From: Astrocystis sublimbata
Taxonomy: Eukaryota > Ascomycota > Sordariomycetes > Xylariales > Xylariaceae
DNA: 64,000 nt
Direction: 5' to 3'
NCBI GenBank assembly: GCA_022453515.1
Contig: JAJNNY010000068.1
Location: 62,001 to 126,000, forward strand
Both the position numbers and the translations under genes were made by a program. Each line of letters opens with the position of its first letter. Within the stretch, counting starts at the first letter, position 1. Shown here piece after piece: positions 34,895 through 44,277 of this stretch. The notes beneath the pieces are model-generated. The model made no database searches. It saw only the letters and a list, made by a program, of their open reading frames with translations, and was not told the origin of the DNA.

Positions 34895-36877
34895 TCACAA
34901 AGAGTATTCATCACCAACTTGTCCTTGATGGTAAGGGTTACTCGTCATACCAGGTATGTGAGCTGAATCATAAGCCGCGTTGCTGTTAATGGGGTTGAAT
35001 CCTGCAGGGTTTGCCGGCTTAGGCTCTTCGTCGTATGGGGAGTAGAGACGGTATCCGAATCCGTCTCGGGTTTGCGGGAAAAGCGGATTGTAGTTGCTGG
35101 CTTCGACGGAGTCACCGGAGGGGTAAAGGTAAGGATTTGGTGGGGGAGGTGATTTAGTAAGGAAATGACCGTTCTCCTTTCCAGTGTATTGTGGTGGGGA
35201 GTTTTTGTATCTGGTAGCCGGCGAGGCGAAGGCAGCATTGGGGTTGCCTGGTCGCAGTGCAAGTCCTGGCAGGCGCTCGTGCCTACGAGCTACATGTCAG
35301 CTCCCCGTTATCATCGATCATTCCGCGGTCATTCCGCGGTTCAACAATTGATCCGACCAGTTGGACTCACTGCTGCTGTCGTAAAGATCTTGCGGGACTG
35401 TGGGCTCGGGCTCGATAATCTGCCACGGGGTCATCAGACACTGCCCTGCAAGTCCAAGTCCATGGTAGAGTTGCGAACCTTGGCCTAGCTCTTCAGCAAC
35501 AGAGTGAAATCCGTGGCCGTGAGTCTGCAGAGCCTCTGGCCGGTTAGTAGAAGATCTCGTGGCTCTTCGCGTAGACATAGTCGACTGTGCAATATTAGCC
35601 GACAATGTTGGTACTTTAGAACCAGGTTTCCGCGTGGACGATCGAGTGGCGACTGGCCTGCCAGTCTGCTGCAGCTGACGGCGTGAGCGAGCGTTGCCGC
35701 GTTGGCTTGGTGTGGAGGTCTTCGCTCTGGACCGACGCTTGGACCGAGACTCGTGAATTGGAGCTCGAGACTCGTCCTACGTTGATCAGTTTCAGGTAGT
35801 AAAGTAGAACAATTTTGGACTCACTCCGCTGCCATCAACAGATGGCTCGTCATACACGTCTCGAGTTCGTTGATAGTCGAGACTCATATCCAAAACCTCC
35901 TCAGTTCTAGTCACCAGACGGGAATTGGCCTCAAGCTTCACAAGTACCGCAGGGTCTTTCTTCTGATTTCTCATGCGCCTGTTGCTTTCTGTCGCCGAAT
36001 CGAACCCACCCATGCCCTCATGGAGTTTGCCTTTGAGTATCAAGGCACCCGTCTCATTCTCGACCGTATCGTTATCGGGTGCGTCCTCGGGCAAGAGGGG
36101 ACTGTACAAATCTGAGGCCTCGTACTTGGATGAATCATCCTCGTCATCTCCAAAATCCTGGAACTGGCCACTGGGATCATGCCAGGCGAATGCATCCTGA
36201 GTTGTGGGGGTGTACCGGCTGTTTTGAGTGTCTTCGTCCATAAATTCAGACTTGATGAGGTCGTTTTCAGTAATTTCGTTACCACGGCGTCGGCTTTGTG
36301 CCCCTTTACCTCGGCCGCTGCGAGTAGAGCGGCTACTGCGGCTACCCTGTCGTAGAGGCATTGTGTTTCCTTCTGTCAAGGTTGGTGGAGTTTGGTTTTG
36401 TTGTTGTTGGCCGCTATCCCTCTGTTCTCTTGCCGTTTTTCGAGCCCGGAGCAGTGCGCTGATACCGTGTTGACTGTACCAGTTATCGAACTCTGTCAGG
36501 GCTGACTCGGCACTCTCGTCGACCTCACGGGAAAGAGTCAACTGGAACAAGTTGTGTAGGTGCCCTTTCGAGCTTATGTGGGTAAGCAAATGAGAGAGAT
36601 CGGAGAAGTTGGTGTTCTTTGGGCATATGTAACAGACGAGGGGAATCTGGTCTACTCCTCCAGGAGTAGACTGGTGTTGATGTCTTGACGTCATGTTGGT
36701 TATTGGCCTCTTAATCTCAAATGGGGGAGGGTTTCTAAAATCTTCGATTGTTCGAGTATTCAATCTTACACGTTCTGGGGCGATGGTCGATGAAACTTTG
36801 GACCTCTGATGTTTGAGGTGCGCAGAGGGTAACCGAGGAAACCGACTAGGGGTCCTAGGTCCGAGTCCAGTCAGCAT
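34895..36877 (-). CDS. Uncharacterised fungal protein with a single C2H2-like zinc finger
   Basis: Exons complement(join(34895..35289, 35371..35776, 35825..36877)) give 617 aa from the first ATG, or 556 aa from the second candidate Met at 36694 (MTSRHQHQ). The only recognisable domain is LVCYICPKNTNFSDLSHLLTHISSKGHLHN, a C-x2-C...H-x5-H finger followed by an amphipathic segment (SALTEFDNWYSQHGI). It is of a type I associate with uncharacterised proteins of filamentous ascomycetes. The rest is low complexity: a basic Arg/Ser patch (RSSRSTRSGRGKGAQSRRR), an acidic middle region, a second basic stretch on exon 2, and a Pro/Asn/Tyr-rich C-terminus ending QVGDEYSL. It is probably nuclear by composition; DNA, RNA or protein binding cannot be told. 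The gene has a probable spliced 5' leader (intron 36994-37237). Confidence 0.75.
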
Positions 36878-37119
36878 ACAACGCGTATGATACGGCTTTG
36901 ATCTCCTGAACTCGAGAAAACAAAAGGCATGACATGACCACAGCTCACAGGATACTGTGAGTGACCAAGGGAAGTAAAAGAGACGGTGTTCAACTGTAGC
37001 AGAACATCAAACATTGAGTGATAAGAGGTATGCCCTCGGTAAAGTGACAGACAAAGGCAAACCTCGATGGAGTAGATAGGTTATTGTGTAATTGCAAATA
37101 TGCTAGGGACACGTTGGGA

Positions 37120-37210
37120 TTGTATAACAGACGATTAATTAATTGTATAGCACACAATTAATCGATTGTATAGCTAACAATTTCTGGTTGTATAACGCTC
37201 GATAGTCAAA
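37120..37210. repeat. Four TTGTATA units at ~23-bp spacing
   Basis: TTGTATA followed by AC or GC occurs at 37120, 37143, 37166 and 37188, spacings 23, 23 and 22 bases. Flanks are partly shared (GATTAATTAATTG..., AATTAATCGATTG...). The array is inside the probable leader intron of the C2H2 gene. Confidence 0.75.
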
Positions 37211-37382
37211 GGGAACGTGCTGAAGGAGCGTACTTACCTTGCCAAGGTCGAATGGGACAATTGGAGCCTTGAAGGGGTGACCGAAATGGAACAGTAGCCG
37301 AGTCCGAAGAGTAGGATCTTGCAATGGTGGCTCTGTGAACACCGGCTGCGGGAGCAGGGCAACCGAAGGCGGATTTGGGATT

Positions 37383-37430
37383 GAAGGTGAAGGTGAAGGT
37401 GAAGGTGAAGGTGAAGGTGAAGGTGAAGGT
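37383..37430. repeat. GAAGGT hexanucleotide array, eight exact copies
   Basis: Eight perfect GAAGGT units followed by the variant GAGAGT. On the minus strand, in the leader of the C2H2 gene, one frame would read as repeated Ser-Pro. This is a candidate length-polymorphic locus. Confidence 0.9.
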
Positions 37431-38438
37431 GAGAGTGTAGGTCGGTGTTGAAGCACTAGGTACGCCTCGAAGGGGAACAAGAAGGGGAGGGAAGTACCTG
37501 GGTAGTAAGTTGGATGTAGAGTGCAGATGGGGTGAGGTAGGTAGGAAGGAAGGAAGGAAGGAGGGAAGGAGGGAAGAAGGGAAGGTGAAGGAGGAGCAGG
37601 AGCAGGAACAGCTGGAGAAAGATAGGTGAGGTGTGCCAGCTGGGGAGATAGATGGGTTGCACCTTCCAGCTTGTCCTGCGGGTCAGCAACTGCCCTCTTC
37701 TGATGTCATAATCCCTGTAGCAGCTGCCCCGGCGTACCTAGTTGGGGCCTCGGGAGTTAGAGAAGTCACCTTGCCTTCTGTTTGATTCTGATGAGCTGTT
37801 TTGTAGGTGACCTTGGCAGGATTCAATGTCCTGGCTGCGTGTGTAGCTGTATAGGTGTGTAATACTACAGAGTCGGTATGGGACCGACTAGGTTATAGTA
37901 AAGTATATTCATACATCACATTGCATACAAAGGTACCTCAAGGTTAGGTACTTTTGGTGTGCACACTTGCTAATTTACATGTCAAGAGTTTGGTAAAGAT
38001 AAGTGGCATTTTTTGACTCGGCATGAGGGATCGTGGGCACTGCTATGCTACGGGGGCTGCTCGGGGGCGAAAGCTACCCGGGAGTCTCTGTGGACCAACA
38101 GCAAGCTTAGGTACCTACCTTACTGCACCTCATTGTAATTTAAATTGCAAAAAATTAGGGCAACCAGGAATAAAATGATGAGGAAATATATCAAAGTTAT
38201 TATGGTATGGAAGTGACATTGAACAAGCAAGAACGTGCCACCATGTTAAGTGTTCTACTAAAGTGTGCGGTGCGGTGTATGTACTGCTTAGGAGTGAAGC
38301 AAGCACAGTTTTAGATACACCCTGCACATCAGAAGCACCTTAGAAGCACCTTTGTCTACTACACTTTGGCATTGGACCTTGGCGAGGCAGCAAAAGAGCT
38401 AGATATCTTCAAGTTGACTGTCAATTTATTCCTAAATT

Positions 38439-39848
38439 CTATGACGCAGCTTGCGTGAAGCTGAGTATGAATCTGAAAGTAAGGGATGGGAACGCAGGAT
38501 CAGTTACTGCGATCTCGTGCCCAGCATCCAGACCCAAATCTGCCTTCAGCTTCTTGACCAGGTTCGACCGCGTCTGCTCTTCAATGCTCGGAGGAAATTG
38601 CATATACAAAGTCTTGCCCTCAGCCCGTATAGAGGGTTTCTTGAGCTGTAGATCTGGCTTTACAGCAAATGATTCCAATAGTTCCCTCAAGGTTAAGTTC
38701 GGATCCACTGGCAAAGGCTTTGCTACTTCTCCACAGACTGCGCAATCTGGCTTTTTATCGTACTTGAACGTCGAGGTATAGATGCTATCATCACCCGAGT
38801 ACATCATATAACTCTCCTCGAAGCCTAGGGCGGGTGCGGCGGTGGTGGCAATCTTCAAAGCCTCATTGCAGCAACTGGCTGCGATAATGGCGTTGGTAGA
38901 TGCAATGGCTGGGATGATGTTCTTCACAACACCCTGTGTGAGCGAGTAAGTCACTCCGGTGATACCGTATTCCTGGGCTCGTGCTGACGCCTTCTGATAC
39001 AACCAGGTGATGTGCTCCGGATCATCCTTGTCCAGGTCAGGATATGGTTTCTCCTGGTCCCAAGCGATGATGTGAGCCCATTCGATGCAATGCTCTGGCT
39101 GTCGAGGGATCGTGGCTAATGTGCAGAGAGGCACTGCTGCCCTTGGAGTGTAAAGATCCAACTGACACTCAATACATGGTGTAATCGTGGGGAATATGAC
39201 ACGCGTCTGGCCCTTGAAACCTAGAGTTTTTGATGTAAGAATTTGGTAATCTGTGAGATATCATCTTGCTCACCTTCGGTACCACCGTCGATCAGTGGCT
39301 TTAGTGAGTCTTGGTTGTCCATGTCGACCATATTCACCAGTGTCGCATTGATCCAACGTCTTGCTTCTATGCTGTCCAAGCCACAGACAACAATTTGAAA
39401 TTGCATGTAGAAGTCCTCATCGAAGTCTTGTATGCGGCAGTTATGGGGTGTGATCTTGACGCCCTTCACCCTTTTCTCGACAAATGCAGCAGCCACCTCA
39501 GCCTTGTGTTTACCTACATCGTCTTTCCGAAACAGGAACTGCCTGTTGAGGTTGGATATGTCGATGGTGTCTACTCACAAGTAAGCGATTAAACGTTTTG
39601 TGAGAATTCGGATGAGATCGTGCTGACGCACCCATATCAATCACGTCGATGTTCTTGAAGCCTGAGAGCGCCAAGTCCTTGAGGATCTCACAGCCTAGGC
39701 CGCCGGCCCCTATCACTAGTATCTTGGCCTGGTCCAGTGCTTCCAGAGCCTCTTCACTGACGTCTGAATCCTGATTGAAGGGGCCGGGATTCCTTCGTAT
39801 CTGATTTAGATACCGCCATCGGCTCGCTGCATTATCGTCCGACATCAT
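38439..39848 (-). CDS. UBA3: NEDD8-activating enzyme E1 catalytic subunit, with an apparent one-base frameshift
   Basis: Forms the thioester with NEDD8, together with ULA1/NAE1, and passes it to UBC12 for cullin neddylation. Exons complement(join(38439..39220, 39274..39571, 39632..39848)); either of two adjacent Mets (39848, 39845) may start it. Exon 1 holds the adenylation site ILVIGAGGLGCEILKDLAL; exon 2 encodes DTIDISNLNRQ and then FLFRKDDVGKHKAEVAAAF; exon 3 has the catalytic Cys in AVPLCTLATIPRQPEHCIEW and the C-terminal E2-binding ubiquitin-like fold. Between NLNRQ and FLFRK the + strand reads AACTTGCC where an intact frame needs AACTGCC, so there is one extra T at 39540-39541. All other exons are in phase and the corrected length would be about 430 aa, normal for UBA3. 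The extra base is either an assembly error or a real lesion. Confidence 0.9.
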
Positions 39849-40654
39849 CGTGGTAACTGACGCAATGCGGGATGAGGGATGCGGGAGGCGAACACCTTCT
39901 GTAGCTATCTGGGAGTCTGCTCCGACCAAGATAGGCACGTCAATAGGTCCGACGTCGGTGTAGGTGGTGTGACGAGATGGAGCGTGAGAGCCGAACCGGG
40001 CTGGCCATTTAAGACTGCTTTATTTCAGTTCGACTCTGGCGCATGGACTCTGAGGTCTGAGATCTGAGTCCAGGCTGTCTGTTGGGCGCCGATCACGCCC
40101 CACAGCGCTGACGGGACCCATCCGAGCCCCGTCCAGCCTCCCTAGGTAGCTCGCCAAGGGAAGTCCAAGTCACCGATCTTGTCTCCTACCTATCGTATCT
40201 TGGCGGGAGGTGCAGGTACCTTTCATGAGCAGGCGCTGATTTATTAGAATATTGGCAAGGCCGATGTTTGAAGCTTCAACTGTAAACTAGAAGTGATCTA
40301 GTAGGTAGATTATGCCTGCGTACTGGTGATAGGTGATGCTCAAAGTGAGTGAGTTGCAGATGCAGTCCAGAGGTACGAAGTTACCTCCTAGTACCTAGGT
40401 GCATGTACCTCAAGCGCTACAGCGCTTACCCTGCTCTCCTGGGGGCTGCTTGAAGTTTGCGACCACCTACAGCAGCATCCAGGCGTGCTGTACAGGCAGA
40501 CGGCTGATTGAAGCAGCCTTCCATGGTGATGCGCTGGATTTACACATATATGCATCCTTGACGCGCCAACCTTCGAGGCAGTTTAGCATTCAACATCGGG
40601 TTGCAATTCTCATGCTATCAGGGCAAGAGGATCTACATCCGCTTCGCCGGAGCC
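39849..40654. other. Divergent promoter region UBA3/TEL2
   Basis: About 800 bases with no coding sequence. It is unusually rich in CCTAGGTA/TACCTAGGT motifs (40140-40149, 40391-40400) and related TAGGTAG pieces. Confidence 0.6.
40558..40569. promoter_or_regulatory. TTGACGCGCCAA element before TEL2
   Basis: An ACGCG-containing, nearly palindromic sequence about 85 bases before the TEL2 ATG. It resembles MBF/E2F-type sites. Assignment rests on motif similarity only. Confidence 0.35.
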
Positions 40655-43600
40655 ATGGCAGACTTGTTTACACCCGTGAGCCAGTCTTACACGAAAGCGA
40701 ACCAGTTCGCGGAGCTCTTCAGTCTTTCGAAGGCTGCGAAGCCCGCCAATGCCAACGCCAAGCTTCGACAGCCTGCATTTGATGGCGCCTCTCCAGAAGA
40801 GGCATTGGAGACACTCAAGACCCAGCCGAGCTACGATGCGCTGTTGGCCGTGCTGAGATATCTGCTGAACGCAAGCAAGGAAAAGCATAAGTTCGATGTA
40901 CAGACCCCTGGGCCGCTCAGTGCGCAAATCGTTCATGTACTCGTCACAGAAATAGTACCAAATTATTGGGCAGTACTGCAAGAGTCGTCCAACAAGAAGG
41001 ACATTGGTGCTCTTCTGGCCTGTCTACGAAGCTTGTCCGGTATCAATGCTGCCCTTACTTATATGCGCTCCCTGATACGGGAAACCAAGTCCCGTCCCCA
41101 GGATCCAAGTCACTCACATTTGATATTCAATCTTGAATATACATTAAGTCTGTTGGCCAGCCTCCTCGACGATGATGCTGAAGTGATACATATGTGGAAC
41201 AATATCGCCTCATTGACTAGAGCCGCCCAGAATCGGCCTTTGCGACAGGAGTTTCTGTCACTGTTCACGAGCGGGAAGATTGTGTCACTTTCGGCAGAGG
41301 CCGAAGACATCTGCAAACAGGCGTCTCGATCTACGGCAGCCCTTTGGACGGCCGACAATAAGCAATACATTGGATGGCTCGCTCATAATCAAGTGCACTG
41401 GGCCACTCACCAGTCCGAGACAGACGACCTGAAACTATGTGCTGAACTCGGTGCGCGGGCCATGAGGCTAGGACATGCTGGTACGTGCAGTCTTCGTGAT
41501 GATATATCATTGCTAACAATCATCCTTACTAGAGATATTCATCAAAGAGTTGTTGCAAACCCTGACACAAGATGGTGCCGACGAGGAAATGGTCTACAAG
41601 CTCATCAACAGTTATCCTCTCCCTGAGCAGCGAAAACTGCTGCTCCTGCTCTTGAAAGAATTATCAGACCTTCACCTCAACCGCATAGACAGTAGCGATC
41701 TCAACGAAGATGAACCGACCATCAAGGCGTCAATTGGCATTCTTCGTGTGATCATCACCAACAGTGATGCGCAGAGAAGGAACCTTGTGGCTTGGCTAAC
41801 AAGTGCATCGGGAGCAGGAGTTGGAGAAAGCTGCAGCATAAGAAGAGTTGCTGTTTCTGCACTTTCTGACCACAAAGACTCCATCCTAATGGTTCTTGAG
41901 AGGAGCCTGAACCAGTTTGGTGACCGGCTATACATCAGACACACCCCAATATTACAACAAGAAGGCATGTTTCGTTCAGATTACTTTGCAGGTCAAGCTA
42001 ACTAACGGGAATGTAGCACATGCACAAGTTCTCCTCTTAAGCGCTGGCTATGTCCATCGCTTAGCACCCATGAAGCTAACAATCCTTCTGCGATCGAGCA
42101 GTTATCTCAATGCCATCTCCAACCGCCTAGCAGAATCACAAAGTCGAGCACGCTTTCTCGGAATGGCCGTTGGGGAAGCGCTTTCGGGCATAGTGCATGG
42201 GAAAGACAAACTAGACTTCAAGATGGAAGAAATGGACACGGAAGAAGCGAATTGGTATAAGGCTTTAATCCATGTGTCTGATAAGCCGGGGTCATTGGAA
42301 CCACTGAGGAAACCTAAGCCTTCACCACAAGCCTTAGACGCACAAGTGGTAGCTAAAGCGACACGGACGCAGAAGCCTTTGCAGCCAAGTAAAGTTCCAC
42401 AAAAGACAGGATTCGTCATCGAAGAAATAGAAGACGACGAGGAACAGGAAGACCCAGATCTAGCCCCTTACGCGAAACCGGACTCTGATGCGGAGGACTC
42501 GGATGATGACCCGACTCTTATTAACCGAAGCAAGCCTAAAGCCCCCGTGTACATAAGAGATCTGATCAGCTACTTCCGAGACACAGAGGAATACGACAAG
42601 CAAAAGCTGGCTTTAACAACAGCACCTACACTCATACGCCGCAAGGCAAATTACGGTACCGAAGTCGTTTCTCATGCAGAAGACTTGGCTTCGATTCTCG
42701 TTGGGCTGCAAGACAAGTTTGAGCTCGACAACTTCCACAACCTCCGTCTTCAAGGTATGGTCGCGATCGTTGTGGCTCAGCCAAAGAAGATGGCACCTTG
42801 GTTTGCGAAAACCTTCTTTGATGGCGACTATTCCCTCTCTCAGCGAGCATCGATCCTCATTGTTCTCGGCTTGAGTGGCAGAGAGATCGCGGGGTTCGAG
42901 ACCTCGGAACATGCCTCGGCTGCGCAGTTTCCGTCCAAAGCTCTACCAAGCAAGCTCGAGAAATACTATCTCCAGCCCTCATCCGAGGCAAAAGGGCTCC
43001 AGCCAGGCGCCAACCTCAAAGCACTACCACCCAACGCACTGGACACGCTCGCACAATCCTTGTCACAGACCTTCCTCGCCCCCATGGCAGCCGAGGCAGC
43101 CGACGCCGTCACCGGTCCCAACGCCCTCAAACTCTCCACCTTCACAGCTCGTCTCCAGCAATCCCAAGTCAAGACCAAATCCAAGCCCAAGACGAAAGGC
43201 ATCCGCTCAATCCCCAACACCACAGCCGCGTTGATCTCCACGCACTTCTTCTTCCCACTATCATCGCGCTTCCAAGCCGCCATGCGGAGCGCCGCAACCG
43301 CCAAGATCATCTTCCAGCCGTACCTCCTCGCGCTCTACATCAAGACGCTCGCGCTGCTCATCCACGCCGCCGGCCCTTCGACGCTCGCGCTGCCGCAGAT
43401 GACGTCCGAGCTATGGGACCTGCTCCTCGGGGTGCGGGGGCGGTGTCTTGCGTCCGATACTACGGGCAGTGAGGGGGAGGGCGATATGGCCGTTACGCAT
43501 GCGGTGCTCATGGCCTTCGCTGCCCTGCTCGACGTCAATGAAGGAGACGTGCGCGGCTTGTGCGAGAGGTTGGGTCGCCAGGTCGTTGAGACGACGGAGT

Positions 43601-43755
43601 GGGTTGAGACTGTGTTCCACAGAACGCGCGGAGGCGAGGGCGCGGGCGAAGAGAATGATGTCAAGATGCTTGCTGCGGGTATTCTGATACGGTTGCACGA
43701 GGCGGTGAAGAAGTACCAGGCTGTGCTCATGGGGGACTTGATTGGTTTCACTTAG
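40655..43755 (+). CDS. TEL2: Telomere length regulation protein Tel2 (TELO2)
   Basis: HEAT-repeat-like scaffold of the TTT complex (Tel2-Tti1-Tti2), which with Hsp90 matures PI3K-like kinases such as TOR, ATM/Tel1 and ATR/Mec1. Exons 40655..41480, 41533..41964 and 42017..43755 give 998 aa. The conserved TEL2 domain is PVYIRDLISYFRDTEEYDKQKLALTTAPTLIRRKANYGTEVVSHAEDLASI, preceded by an acidic linker (EEIEDDEEQEDPD). That linker is the family's usual CK2-phosphorylated hinge, seen here as GFVIEEIEDDEE and DSDAEDSDDDP. The start DLFTPVSQSY follows an ATG with good context. The second intron begins GCATGT, a GC-AG intron of 52 nt with a CTAAC branch site; only this join gives the continuous QQEAHAQVLLLSAGYVHR. 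No frameshift is needed. Confidence 0.92.
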
Positions 43756-44277
43756 ATAGATGTATCATGGTGCTATGTGTCATGTGTCTGGCTACGAGGA
43801 CCAATTCAAAAAGGACGTTCATTGCTCTGTCTTGGGTAATGAGTGATTTGTTCTATATCCATACCAGGTAGCCCTCAAAAAATGAGTCAAAACGTTTTCG
43901 ATTCATTGGTTTTCAAGAGCTCTAACGAAGGGCAGTACACGAAGACGCGGAAGGAACGAGTACAGATGTTCAGTGCTCAAGGTTCCACCATCAGGGACTT
44001 AGGTGGAAATACAGACATGCTCTTTGAATAAACATGATCTTGAGCGAGCAATTGAAGTCGTTTGAGAAAGTATGCAACTGAATCCACAGAGAATTTGCTT
44101 GAAACCACATGTATTGCCTAGTGCTTTGAGACTTGAACTGCCTGGTATCTACCCTATAACTCCGATTTAGTACAATTAAGGGCGGTAATTATCCGCCTTG
44201 AAGTCGACCTCGATGATTACGTTTTTGATTTCGAGATCAGTTTCCCGTCACCGCTCTACAGCCGAAAAGAAAAAATC
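43756..44277. other. Convergent intergenic TEL2 / kinase gene
   Basis: About 520 bases. The only structure noticed is a short inverted repeat, GGCGG-TAATTAT-CCGCC (44181-44197). No coding sequence is seen. Confidence 0.6.

Larger units (their letters stand above)
36878..38438. other. Leader and promoter of the C2H2 gene, repeat-rich, and UBA3 3' side
   Basis: About 1.56 kb. On the minus strand a consensus donor GGCAAG|GTAAGTA at 37237 and an acceptor TTCTGCTACAG at 36994 define a likely 244-nt leader intron. In the leader exon a Ser-Pro-rich frame (37139-37480) is open and, if spliced, would end near the C2H2 ATG, so it is at most a uORF. It contains the 23-bp array, a GAAGGT array and a purine-rich tract (37535-37620, i.e. 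CT-rich on the coding strand, common near fungal transcription starts). TAGGTACCTA lies at 38108-38117. Confidence 0.55.

Noticed and set aside
37139..37480. Ser-Pro-repeat open frame as a separate protein gene
   Set aside because: No domain, repeat-driven composition, and it crosses a consensus splice donor. Better read as leader or uORF.
41965..42016. Apparent frameshift in TEL2
   Set aside because: Explained by a 52-nt GC-AG intron with a good branch site, giving a continuous conserved sequence.
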